A stretch of DNA of 64,000 bases, taken from Hyphomicrobiales bacterium (GTDB lineage Bacteria; Pseudomonadota; Alphaproteobacteria; Rhizobiales; Rhizobiaceae). The stretch covers positions 1-64,000 of the forward strand of contig UCMS01000028.1 in NCBI GenBank assembly GCA_900473805.1. Reading direction: 5' to 3'. A program made the translations under genes and the position numbers. Positions 1 through 7,667 of the stretch are shown one piece after another (positions within the stretch are counted from its first letter, which is position 1; every line of letters begins with the position of its first letter). The notes below the pieces were generated by a model. It was not told the origin of the DNA. It searched no databases and saw nothing but the letters and a program-made list of their open reading frames with translations.

Positions 1-305
1 GCTACGCGCCTCCATTTCAGTCATAGATGTCGGCATCCCCCCCCCTCCCGTCCGAAAGCGGACACAGCTACGCTGCCGCGCGAGTCTGGCAGGCGCCTGC
101 GATCCCGTAGTCGTGCTGTGCGCAGCCGTGATGGCGCCACGAGACTTTGAGGCCGTCCGGCATCCACGAACGGTGGTCGCTCTTTTGAAGCCAGCAAGGC
201 CCGTGCAAGACCAACGAACGCGCCGAAGCGATACCGCTGCTTGAAATCGCAAGAGCGCTCCGCTCTATAGGTGTCGCGACCAGTGAACCGGGTGGGGGCT
301 TGGAT
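1..305. other. upstream region of amiC, no gene recognised
   Basis: No convincing coding sequence is visible here; an ORF on the opposite strand is an antisense shadow. There is a run of nine or more C residues near 38-47 and two small hairpins: GTCCG/CGGAC with an AAAG loop at 50-63, and AGAGCG/CGCTCT with a three-base loop at 252-266. This stretch probably holds the promoter of the amiC-amiR unit, but I cannot pick a convincing -35/-10 pair. I see no hexaloop pair like the one at 2192-2222. Confidence 0.4.
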
Positions 306-1439
306 ATGTCAAACAGCGAATGGCGCGTGGGCGTTCTCTTTTCCCGCAGCGGTGTCACCACGGTGACGGAGACGGAGCATTTCCTGGGAACCGCATTGGC
401 GGTTGAAGAAATCAATGCTGCGGGGGGCGTGCTTGGACGGCCGATACAGCCAATCGCCTACGACCCCGGTGGAGACAACAGTGCCTATCGCAGTCTCGCC
501 CGCCGCCTTCTGGCAGAGGACGATGTCAACATCATCTTCGGCTGCTCGACGTCGGCGAGCCGCAAGGCGGTGCTTCCGATAGTCGAGCGTCACAATGGCC
601 TGCTGTTCTATCCCTCGATGTATGAAGGCTTCGAGTATTCGGAAAACGTTGTCTATACGGGCGCCACGTTGAACCAGAACACCTTTGCGTTGGCGGAATT
701 TCTTTTGCGCAATTACGGCCAGCGCATCTATTTCGTCGGTGTCGACTATATCTATCCTCGCGAATCCAACCGGGTGATGCGCGACATCGTCGAATCCAAG
801 GGTGGGCAGGTTGTCGGTGAACGCTACATTCCGCTGCATGCCGGCGACGACGTTCTGCAACAGGTGCTCTCGGACATCACGCGACTGAAGCCGGATGCGA
901 TCTTTTCCACCGTGATCGGCAGGCCCGCCCAGCAATTTTATCGGATGTATGCCGAGGCGGGATTCGACCGCCGTCGCACACCGATCGCCAGTCTGACCAT
1001 GGCCGAGACCGAGATCCGCGAGATTGGTGCGAACCTCTGCACCGGGCACATTCTTTCCGCGACCTACTTCCAGACAGTTGAAGGCGAGGCAAACAGTCGT
1101 TTCGTCGAGGCCTATAAGAGCCGCTTCGGCAGCGACGTGACCACCAGCGTTTGGTCGCAGCCGGCTTACACGCAGGTCCACCTTTTTGCGCGGGCGCTCA
1201 AACGCGCCGGCTCGCTTGAGACCCACCGCATTTCCGAAGAGGTCCTGATGGAGGACTTCATGGCCCCGGAAGGTCGTGTCAGTTTCGACAGCGATACACG
1301 TCACCTCTGGCTGCATCCGCGGATCGGCATTGCCCGTGAGGACGGCTTGTTCGATATCGCGTGGCAGGCGCCCGGACCGATCAGGCCCGATCCTTATCTC
1401 ACGGCATCCCGCTTCGAAGATGCATGGTTGGAGGTTTGA
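306..1439 (+). CDS. amiC: AmiC-type amide-sensing negative regulator (class I substrate-binding fold, cytoplasmic)
   Basis: The protein of about 377 residues starts directly in the mature binding-protein fold (WRVGVLFSRSGVT) without a signal peptide, as AmiC does and unlike ABC binding proteins. The segment AVEEINAAGGVLGRP and the later YPSMYEGFEYSENVVYTGA are typical of the AmiC/UrtA/FmdD family. In Pseudomonas, AmiC binds small amides and holds the antiterminator AmiR inactive. The amiR-like gene starts one base after this stop, so the pair is co-translated. ATG 306 is chosen because a G-rich ribosome site lies at 294-298; a TTG six bases upstream is the alternative. The ligand (amide, urea or related) is inferred. 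Confidence 0.85.
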   Translation: MSNSEWRVGVLFSRSGVTTVTETEHFLGTALAVEEINAAGGVLGRPIQPIAYDPGGDNSAYRSLARRLLAEDDVNIIFGCSTSASRKAVLPIVERHNGLLFYPSMYEGFEYSENVVYTGATLNQNTFALAEFLLRNYGQRIYFVGVDYIYPRESNRVMRDIVESKGGQVVGERYIPLHAGDDVLQQVLSDITRLKPDAIFSTVIGRPAQQFYRMYAEAGFDRRRTPIASLTMAETEIREIGANLCTGHILSATYFQTVEGEANSRFVEAYKSRFGSDVTTSVWSQPAYTQVHLFARALKRAGSLETHRISEEVLMEDFMAPEGRVSFDSDTRHLWLHPRIGIAREDGLFDIAWQAPGPIRPDPYLTASRFEDAWLEV

Positions 1440-1440
1440 G

Positions 1441-2079
1441 ATGGCAGGCCCCAACAGGATCATTCAAGACCTACGGCGAGCTCGCGTTCTGGTTGTTCAC
1501 CCGCGTGACGAAGACGGCGATGTTTTGGTCTCTCATCTTCGCCGACTCGGTTGCGAGGTGCGGGCAATCTGGCCCCTGCCTGCAAGCCTGCCGCCTGACA
1601 TCGACACCCTGTTCCTGCATATAGAGGATACGTCTGTCGAGCACGCGGTCCAAATCAGCGAGGCACAGCAGCCGGCGATCATCGCGATCCTGACCTATGA
1701 AAGTCCCACGGCTTTGCAGGCGATCATAGACCTGGACGCCCATGGCGTCATTTCCAAACCATTGCGACCGCTGGGGATCCTCACCCAGTTTGCCTTGGCT
1801 CGCTATCGTCACAGCTATGAGAAGCGCTTGGTCGGAAAGGTGCAGAAACTCGAGGAGACGTTGAAGGGACGCCGGCTCGTGGAGAAGGCCGTCGCGGCCT
1901 TGCGCGCGATGAACGGTCTAGATGAGGATACCGCCTACAAGTTGTTGCGTGATCAGGCGACTGCGAAGCGCGTTCCCATGGCCCAGGTCGCCGAATCGAT
2001 CGTTGCCGCACATGAAACCATGCGCAGCTTCGGTCTGCCTCTGCCGGGTTCGACGGGGCACAAGACGACCGAGACTTAA
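1441..2079 (+). CDS. amiR: AmiR-type ANTAR-domain transcription antiterminator
   Basis: A 212-residue protein with an N-terminal pseudo-receiver domain (about residues 10-125), a linking helix and a C-terminal ANTAR RNA-binding domain (about 135-200; note GRRLVEKAVAALRAMNGLDE and LLRDQA, then VAESIV). The usual phospho-acceptor Asp position reads LFLHIED, so control by phosphorylation is unlikely; AmiR is instead controlled by binding AmiC. The longer in-frame ORF would overlap amiC by 165 bases, and ATG 1441 sits one base after the amiC stop. The partner RNA is probably the tandem hexaloop leader immediately downstream. Confidence 0.9.
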   Translation: MAGPNRIIQDLRRARVLVVHPRDEDGDVLVSHLRRLGCEVRAIWPLPASLPPDIDTLFLHIEDTSVEHAVQISEAQQPAIIAILTYESPTALQAIIDLDAHGVISKPLRPLGILTQFALARYRHSYEKRLVGKVQKLEETLKGRRLVEKAVAALRAMNGLDEDTAYKLLRDQATAKRVPMAQVAESIVAAHETMRSFGLPLPGSTGHKTTET

Positions 2080-2168
2080 CTCGGTCTCGCTTAGGGCCCG
2101 TAGGGCCCTTGTGCCCAAGGTTTGGACAGCGCCCAAATCTGCTCAATTTTGCGTCTTGACTTGCGTTT

Positions 2169-2182
2169 GCTTCCATGGAAGC
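2169..2182. promoter_or_regulatory. perfect 14-base palindrome before the antitermination leader
   Basis: GCTTCCATGGAAGC is a perfect inverted repeat located just 5' of the hexaloop hairpins. A TTGACT at 2156-2161 could be a -35 element, with only a poor -10 match 17 bases on. The palindrome may be an operator or an additional RNA hairpin. Its function is not established. Confidence 0.4.
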
Positions 2183-2191
2183 TTTGGCAGC

Positions 2192-2222
2192 GAGCAAGAT
2201 CGCTCTGCGGCAAGGTTGCCGC
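2192..2222 (+). promoter_or_regulatory. tandem hexaloop hairpins, candidate ANTAR (AmiR) binding RNA
   Basis: Hairpin 1: stem GAGC/GCTC with six-base loop AAGATC (2192-2205). After one T comes hairpin 2: stem GCGGC/GCCGC with six-base loop AAGGTT (2207-2222). Two adjacent short hairpins with hexaloops beginning with A are the hallmark of RNA bound by ANTAR proteins. The conserved G at loop position 4 is present in hairpin 2 but not in hairpin 1. An alternative register for hairpin 1 gives AGCGA/TCGCT with loop GCAAGA. The position between an ANTAR gene and an intrinsic terminator strongly supports the role. Confidence 0.7.
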
Positions 2223-2243
2223 TTCAACATCATGGCTAAGCAG

Positions 2244-2283
2244 CCTCTGGTTCACGGATTGAGTTCCGTGCCGGAGGTTTTTT
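2244..2283 (+). terminator. intrinsic terminator in the leader of the amide operon (attenuator)
   Basis: Lower stem CCTCTGG/CCGGAGG (one G-U pair), a two-base bulge, upper stem CACGGA/TCCGTG, a TTGAGT loop, then six T residues at 2278-2283. The U-tract abuts the first possible start codon of the nitrilase gene, so termination here would silence the operon. Antitermination by the AmiR-like protein would release it. Confidence 0.8.
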
Positions 2284-2299
2284 GCGTTTGGAGAATGAC

Positions 2300-3145
2300 T
2301 TGACCGATCCGGTTCTGACGTCACGAAATTTGACAGTGGCAGCGATCCAGTTCGAGCCGCGCATTGGCGATCGAGCTTTCAATCTTGCTGCCATCGATAG
2401 GATGGTTCGTCGAGCGGTGAGCGAAGGCGCCGATCTGGTCGTCCTTCCGGAACTGGCCGATACGGGTTACGTGTTCCAAAGCACGACCGAGCTTTCCACC
2501 CTTGCGGAAACGGTTCCGGGTGGCACAAGCGCACGTTTTCTTGCTTCGCTTTCCCGTGATCTCGTCGTTCATATCGTGTGCGGTCTGGCTGAGCGCGATG
2601 GCGACTTCTTTTACAATTCCGCGATCCTCACCGGGCCGGAAGGCTATCTGGGCAAATATCGCAAGCTCCATCTATGGAACGAGGAGAACCGGTATTTTGC
2701 GCCGGGCAATCTGGGGCTGCCGGTCTTCGACATTGGGATCGGCAAGGTTGGAATCGCGATCTGCTACGATGGGTGGTTCCCGGAAGTATTCCGCCAGCTC
2801 GCGCTCAATGGTGCCGAGCTCATCTGCGTGCCGACCAACTGGGTTCCCATGCCCGGCTCGGAAAGCCAGACCGACACGATGTCGAACATCCTGACCAAGG
2901 CGGCAGCCCATTCCAATGGCGTTCACATCGTCTGCGCGGACCGTATCGGCACCGAGCGTGGCCAGCCCTTCATCGGGCGGAGCCTGATTGTCGGGCCGGA
3001 AGGCTGGCCGCTTGTCGGCCCGGCCAGCGCAGACCGCGAAGAGATCCTGCTTGCCCAAATCGACCTGTCGAGTGCGCCGCGCAGCCGCGCCCTCAACAGT
3101 TTCAATCATCTGCTCGGCGACCGCCGGACGGATGTCTATCGCTGA
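2300..3145 (+). CDS. nitrilase-superfamily carbon-nitrogen hydrolase (amidase/nitrilase)
   Basis: The Glu-Lys-Cys catalytic triad is visible in VLPELADTGY (Glu about 51), KYRKLHLWNEE (Lys about 122) and AICYDGWFPE (Cys about 155), numbering from TTG 2300. Family members hydrolyse amides, nitriles or carbamoyl compounds; the substrate here is unknown. It is the first gene behind the attenuator. The start is uncertain: TTG 2300 has a GGAGA site at 2290-2294, while TTG 2282 and TTG 2288 lie in or beside the terminator and would use the GGAGG of its 3' arm. About 281 residues, usual length for the family. Confidence 0.85.
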   Translation: MTDPVLTSRNLTVAAIQFEPRIGDRAFNLAAIDRMVRRAVSEGADLVVLPELADTGYVFQSTTELSTLAETVPGGTSARFLASLSRDLVVHIVCGLAERDGDFFYNSAILTGPEGYLGKYRKLHLWNEENRYFAPGNLGLPVFDIGIGKVGIAICYDGWFPEVFRQLALNGAELICVPTNWVPMPGSESQTDTMSNILTKAAAHSNGVHIVCADRIGTERGQPFIGRSLIVGPEGWPLVGPASADREEILLAQIDLSSAPRSRALNSFNHLLGDRRTDVYR

Positions 3146-3183
3146 GTGCGAAATTACGACCACCAAAGAAAAAGGGGAACACA

Positions 3184-4332
3184 ATGATACGCAGAACCAT
3201 GATGCTCGCTCTCGCCTCCGTCGCTTTCGCAACGGCGTCTTACGCAGCAGATCCGATCAAGATCGGCGTCCCGGTCGGGCTGTCCGGTGCCAACAGCGTG
3301 GTCGCGCCTTCGGTCGTTCAGGCCGCCGAACTGGCGGTCGAGGAAATCAATGCCAATGGCGGCGTCCTCGGCCGGCCACTCGAACTTGAAATCGCCGACG
3401 ATGCGTCTGGCGCTGCCGGCGCGCAGAAGGCGTTCGATAGTCTGGTTTTCCAGAAGGAGGTGGACGTCCTCATCTCTATGGAAACCAGCGCCGCACGCAA
3501 CGCCGGCCTGCCGATCGTCACTAAGGGTGATGTGCCGTACATCTACACCTCATTCTACGAGGGCAAGTCGTGCAATCCCAATCTCTTCGTCAACGCTTGG
3601 GTGCCGGAACAGCAGGTGCCGCCGCTGGTCGACAATTTCACTGGTAAGCAGGGCGCTAAGAAGTTCTTCCTGATCGGTTCCGACTACGCCTTCGGTCGGG
3701 GCATGCTGGAATTCGCCCGCGCCTACATCGAGAAATCCGGTGCATCGGTCGTCGGCGAAGAATATCTGCCGATGGACGGCAGTGACTGGACGGCCGTCAT
3801 CTCCAAGCTCAAGGCCTCCGGTGCCGATGCCATCATTACCTCGACCGCCGGCGGCGCGCCCAACGTGACACTGACCAAGCAGCTTCGCTCCTCCGGCGTC
3901 AGTCTGCCCTATGGCAACCTGGCCGTTGACGAAGGCACTGCAAAGAGCATGGGAGCGGAAGCGAGCGGCATCTTCCTTTCCGCATCCTATGTCACCAGCA
4001 TCGACAGCCCGGAGAACAAGGCCTTCCTGGCGGCCATGGAAAAGAAGTTCGGCTCCGATCTTCGCACCCCGAATGACCTTTCAGTACCCCAATACGAAGC
4101 GATCTATCTTTACAAGGCAGCGGTCGAAAAAGCCGGTTCGACCGAAACGGCGTCCGTGCTGGAAGCGCTGCCGGGTGTCTCCTTTACCGGTCCGCGCGGC
4201 ACCATTTCCATGAGCAAGCAGCATCACGCGCCGCTGACCATGTATCTGGGCCAGGTTCAGGATGATGGCAGCGTCAAGGTGGTCGATAGCTACAAGGACG
4301 TTGATCCCGGCGAGCAGTGCCCGAACCTCTGA
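3184..4332 (+). CDS. periplasmic amide/urea/branched-chain-amino-acid-type ABC substrate-binding protein
   Basis: The signal peptide ends near residue 21 (MLALASVAFATASYA, then ADPIK), followed by a class I periplasmic-binding fold (382 residues in total). It shares the AVEEIN-GGVLGRP block with the AmiC-like sensor encoded upstream, so sensor and transporter probably see the same or related ligands. A good ribosome site (AGGGGA) precedes ATG 3184. It is followed by a strong intercistronic hairpin and the permease genes, and is presumably the most highly expressed cistron of the operon. Related systems import urea, short-chain amides or branched-chain amino acids. Confidence 0.88.
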   Translation: MIRRTMMLALASVAFATASYAADPIKIGVPVGLSGANSVVAPSVVQAAELAVEEINANGGVLGRPLELEIADDASGAAGAQKAFDSLVFQKEVDVLISMETSAARNAGLPIVTKGDVPYIYTSFYEGKSCNPNLFVNAWVPEQQVPPLVDNFTGKQGAKKFFLIGSDYAFGRGMLEFARAYIEKSGASVVGEEYLPMDGSDWTAVISKLKASGADAIITSTAGGAPNVTLTKQLRSSGVSLPYGNLAVDEGTAKSMGAEASGIFLSASYVTSIDSPENKAFLAAMEKKFGSDLRTPNDLSVPQYEAIYLYKAAVEKAGSTETASVLEALPGVSFTGPRGTISMSKQHHAPLTMYLGQVQDDGSVKVVDSYKDVDPGEQCPNL

Positions 4333-4340
4333 TTGCTGGC

Positions 4341-4364
4341 AAGGTGGGGCGAAAGCCCCACCTT
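4341..4364 (+). other. 10-bp GAAA-tetraloop hairpin between binding protein and permease genes
   Basis: AAGGTGGGGC and GCCCCACCTT pair perfectly around a GAAA tetraloop, and no T-tract follows. Such hairpins commonly sit after binding-protein genes, where they stabilise the upstream mRNA or attenuate downstream expression. It begins nine bases after the binding-protein stop codon. Confidence 0.75.
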
Positions 4365-4383
4365 CGATCCTGGGATGACACGC

Positions 4384-5217
4384 ATGACACTTTTCCTCGA
4401 TATCATCAGCACGGCGGCGATCCTCTTCATCGTCGCATCCGGCCTGCTGACCATTTTCGGTGTGCTGAAGATCATCAACTTTGCCCATGGGGCATGGCTG
4501 ACGATCGGAGCTTACTGCGCGGTCGTGGCCAATCAATTGGGCTTGAATCCTTGGTTGGCCGCCGTCCTGGCCTTTTTGTCCGGCGCCGTTCTCGGGGCCC
4601 TGGCCGAACGCTTTATCGTCCGCCCACTCTACCGTCGTCCCTTGGATGCCATTCTGGCCACATGGGGCTTAGGGATCGTTGTCGGGCAGTTGATCACCCT
4701 CTGGTTCGGACGCGATGTGCATTTCACGCCGGCTTTGCTGCCAGGGACGCTCGACGTCCTCGGCACGAGTTACTCGCTTTACCGTCTGTTTGCCGTTGTG
4801 GCGGCGCTTGCGATCGGCCTCGGCTTTGCCTTTCTGCTTGAGGGGACCCGGCTCGGTCTTTCGGCCCAAGCTGTCATCATGAACGAGAACTTGGCGCGTG
4901 CACTTGGCATGGACACGACTAGGATCCGATTGGTGACCTTCATGATCGGGACGGGCCTCGCAGCACTGGCGGGCGTGCTTTTGGCGCCGTTGACCAGCGT
5001 TGATCCCAATATGGGGGTTGCCTGGCTGACGGGCGCCTTCATGCTGGTCATGGTCGCTGGCACGTCCTTTGGAGCGCTTGCCGCCGCTTGCCTGCTTTTC
5101 GGGGCAGCGCAGGTGCTCGTCTCCATATTCTTAAGCCCTGTCCTTGGCGGAATCACCGTCGCTTTGCTCTGCGCCATCGTGCTGCGCATCCGTCCGAAGG
5201 GATTTGCCCGTGCCTGA
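4384..5217 (+). CDS. branched-chain-amino-acid/urea/amide-type ABC transporter permease (LivH/UrtB-like)
   Basis: A roughly 277-residue integral membrane protein with about eight hydrophobic segments, including GLLTIFGVLKIINFAHGAW near the N terminus, a hallmark of LivH/UrtB permeases. ATG 4384 is preferred for its GGGAT site seven bases upstream; ATG 4375 is an alternative, and the longest ORF would run through the hairpin at 4341-4364. It overlaps the next gene by eight bases, indicating translational coupling. Confidence 0.85.
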   Translation: MTLFLDIISTAAILFIVASGLLTIFGVLKIINFAHGAWLTIGAYCAVVANQLGLNPWLAAVLAFLSGAVLGALAERFIVRPLYRRPLDAILATWGLGIVVGQLITLWFGRDVHFTPALLPGTLDVLGTSYSLYRLFAVVAALAIGLGFAFLLEGTRLGLSAQAVIMNENLARALGMDTTRIRLVTFMIGTGLAALAGVLLAPLTSVDPNMGVAWLTGAFMLVMVAGTSFGALAAACLLFGAAQVLVSIFLSPVLGGITVALLCAIVLRIRPKGFARA

Positions 5218-6964
5218 CAAACACAAAATCCGGCTGGCCCTGATGGCAGCCCTCGCACTTTGCGCATTGTTGCTCGTCATCTTCGGTCCTCTGGTCCTTG
5301 ATCGCTTCAGCCTAAACGTGCTGACACGGTCGATGATCTACGCAATGCTCGCCATCACTGTCGATCTGCTCTGGGGCTACACCGGTATTCTCACCTTCGG
5401 GCAGGCAGCCTTCTTCGGTGTCGGGGCCTATGCCACCGCCATGGTCCTGACCCATATCGGCGCGAGCCCCTCCCTCTTTGTGCTGGCGCTCGTGGCTGCC
5501 GTTCTCGTTCCACTCGTGCTAGGACTCGCCGTCGGCTGGCTGTCCTTCTATCACGGCTCGACGCCCCTCTATGCGACCGTGATCTCCCTCGTGGTGCCGA
5601 TCGTCATTACCCAACTCATCTACTCTGGTGGCGTATGGACCGGCTCGTCGAGCGGTATGGTCGGTTACCAGACACTGCCGCTCGGGCTTGCTGGCTTCTT
5701 CCGGCTGACGGGGGTCTGTCTCCTCGTGCTTGCCGTGGCCGCTTTCGTGTTCGTGCGCTCGGATGCGGGTCGTCTTCTGGTTGCCATCCGCGACAACGAG
5801 ACGCGTGTCGCCTATCTCGGGATCAGCCCGGCCCGGATCAAGATCGCCCTGATGGCTGTTCTCGCTGGCGTGGCGGGGCTGGCAGGCTTTCTCTTCGCCA
5901 ATGCCTCCGGTGTCGTGGCTCCTGAAAACAGCGGTTTCGTGTTCGGCACGGAACTGGTCGTCTGGACGGCTCTCGGCGGTCGCGGCACGATCTTCGGCCC
6001 CCTGCTGGGCGCGATTGGCATCGACTATCTGAGTGCCAATTTGTCCGGCGAGCTGCCATTCCTTTGGCAACTCGTTGTCGGGGGCTTGTTCGTGGTAATG
6101 ATCATCCTGTTGCCGGGTGGCCTGGCCTCTCTTGTGACGGCGCGTTTCGGACGAGGTGGACGCAAACGTCGTCTTGATGCCCTTCCGTCAGCGACCCTTG
6201 TGGGTGCGCTGACCATGAGTGCCCCCATTGTTTCCGTTACCGGGCTCGGCAAATCCTTTGGAGCACTCTCCGTGCTGAAGGGCATCGACTTTACCGTTCG
6301 CCCAGGCGAGCTTGTCAGTGTGGTTGGTCCAAATGGGGCAGGCAAGACGACGCTCATGCGCTGCCTTTCCGATGGAACGGAAGCGATCGAAGGTCGCGTC
6401 GAAATAGGGGGCAGGGATATTGCCGGTCTGCCACCGCAGAAAGTCGTGGCGCTCGGCGTAGGGCGCAAGTTTCAGGTGGCGAGTGTATTCGACAGCATGA
6501 CCGTGGCCGAATGTCTGCGCATGGTGCGAATGGGCCACGAGAGACCTGCTTTGACGCAAAGCCCTGATGCAATCGATCTTCCCGCCGCCGCGATCGAAAT
6601 CCTGCGTCTGACCGGGTTGACCGACATGGCAGACCGGCATGTATCCCTCCTGTCTCACGGACAGCGCCAGGCGCTGGAACTAGCTATGGTCGTAGCCCTG
6701 GAGCCGCGCCTAATCCTGCTGGATGAGCCGACGGCGGGCCTCAGCAAGGCAGAACGCATGACCATCGGTGCGGTCCTCAAACGCCTGACTGCGGACCTGG
6801 GCTTCGCTGCAATTCTCGTCGAACACGACCTCGACTTCGTCCGCGAAATTTCGAGCCGCATTGTAGTTCTGCACCAGGGCAAGCTGGTTCTCGATGGCAC
6901 GGTCGAAGACGTCGTGCAGTCGGAGACTGTCCGTACCATTTACTCGGGAGGCGCCCATGCGTGA
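5210..6964 (+). CDS. fused ABC permease-ATPase (LivM-LivG / UrtC-UrtD type)
   Basis: One 584-residue chain starting with GTG 5210. Residues about 8-315 form a LivM-like multi-span permease (WGYTGILTFGQAAFFGVGAYA and GGRGTIFGPLLGA). Residues about 340-584 form an ATP-binding subunit with Walker A GPNGAGKTT, signature LSHGQRQALELA and Walker B LILLDEPTAGL. In most systems these are two proteins. No stop codon or frameshift separates the domains. It overlaps its neighbours on both sides by eight bases. Confidence 0.88.
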   Translation: MPDKHKIRLALMAALALCALLLVIFGPLVLDRFSLNVLTRSMIYAMLAITVDLLWGYTGILTFGQAAFFGVGAYATAMVLTHIGASPSLFVLALVAAVLVPLVLGLAVGWLSFYHGSTPLYATVISLVVPIVITQLIYSGGVWTGSSSGMVGYQTLPLGLAGFFRLTGVCLLVLAVAAFVFVRSDAGRLLVAIRDNETRVAYLGISPARIKIALMAVLAGVAGLAGFLFANASGVVAPENSGFVFGTELVVWTALGGRGTIFGPLLGAIGIDYLSANLSGELPFLWQLVVGGLFVVMIILLPGGLASLVTARFGRGGRKRRLDALPSATLVGALTMSAPIVSVTGLGKSFGALSVLKGIDFTVRPGELVSVVGPNGAGKTTLMRCLSDGTEAIEGRVEIGGRDIAGLPPQKVVALGVGRKFQVASVFDSMTVAECLRMVRMGHERPALTQSPDAIDLPAAAIEILRLTGLTDMADRHVSLLSHGQRQALELAMVVALEPRLILLDEPTAGLSKAERMTIGAVLKRLTADLGFAAILVEHDLDFVREISSRIVVLHQGKLVLDGTVEDVVQSETVRTIYSGGAHA

Positions 6965-7664
6965 GATCGTCAAACTCGAACTCTTGGGCCTGCGCAGCGG
7001 CTACGGCACCGTCAGCATCGTTAACGGCGTCACCCTCTTGATCCAATCAGGCGAAATCTTCGCTCTGATGGGCAAGAACGGGATGGGAAAGACGACCCTT
7101 CTGAAGTCGATCTTGGGCCTGATCAGACCAACCGAAGGCGAGGTGAGCGTCGACGGCAAGCTGATCAATGGGCGAAGCACCGCCGAACTGATCGCAGCCG
7201 GGATCGGTTATGCACCGCAGGAGCAGCCGTTGTTCCAGGATCTTTCGATCCGTGACAACCTGCGACTGGCGCTGAAAAGCGACCGGGAGCTAAAGCCGGC
7301 GCTTGAGCGTGTCTTCGGTTACTTCCCTTTTCTGAAGGAAAGAATGCAGCAAAAGGCCGGAACGCTGTCCGGTGGTGAACAGAAGATGCTGATCCTCTCT
7401 CGCGCGCTGATGCTCAAGCCCAGCCTGTTCTTCATCGACGAGATCTCTGAGGGTTTGCAGCCCTCGGTCGTCTCGAAGATTGGCGAGGTCCTCGCCCATG
7501 AGCGAGATGATAACGGAACGACCATCATTCTCGTGGAACAGAACCTCGATTTCGCGCTCTCAATCGCTGATCGTTGGGCTGTGCTAAAGCTTGGCGCCAT
7601 CGACGATCAGGATCAGAACGGCCCCGGCACGCGCGAACGCGTGCTCCAGCATTTGAAGATCTGA
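6957..7664 (+). CDS. ABC transporter ATP-binding protein (LivF/UrtE-like)
   Basis: A 235-residue ATPase with Walker A GKNGMGKTT, Q-loop region YAPQEQPLF, signature LSGGEQKMLILSRA and Walker B LFFIDEISEGL. The IDEISEGL variant is typical of LivF/UrtE proteins. ATG 6957 overlaps the end of the fusion gene. It would pair with the ATPase half of the fusion to power the permeases. Confidence 0.88.
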   Translation: MREIVKLELLGLRSGYGTVSIVNGVTLLIQSGEIFALMGKNGMGKTTLLKSILGLIRPTEGEVSVDGKLINGRSTAELIAAGIGYAPQEQPLFQDLSIRDNLRLALKSDRELKPALERVFGYFPFLKERMQQKAGTLSGGEQKMLILSRALMLKPSLFFIDEISEGLQPSVVSKIGEVLAHERDDNGTTIILVEQNLDFALSIADRWAVLKLGAIDDQDQNGPGTRERVLQHLKI

Positions 7665-7667
7665 TCC

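Noticed and set aside
37-50. Poly-C tract as a phase-variable switch
   Set aside because: It lies about 250 bases before the amiC start with no frame or promoter spacing it could alter visibly.
309-1463. Long ORF antisense to amiC
   Set aside because: Shadow of a GC-rich gene; no family motifs, while the plus strand encodes a clear AmiC protein.
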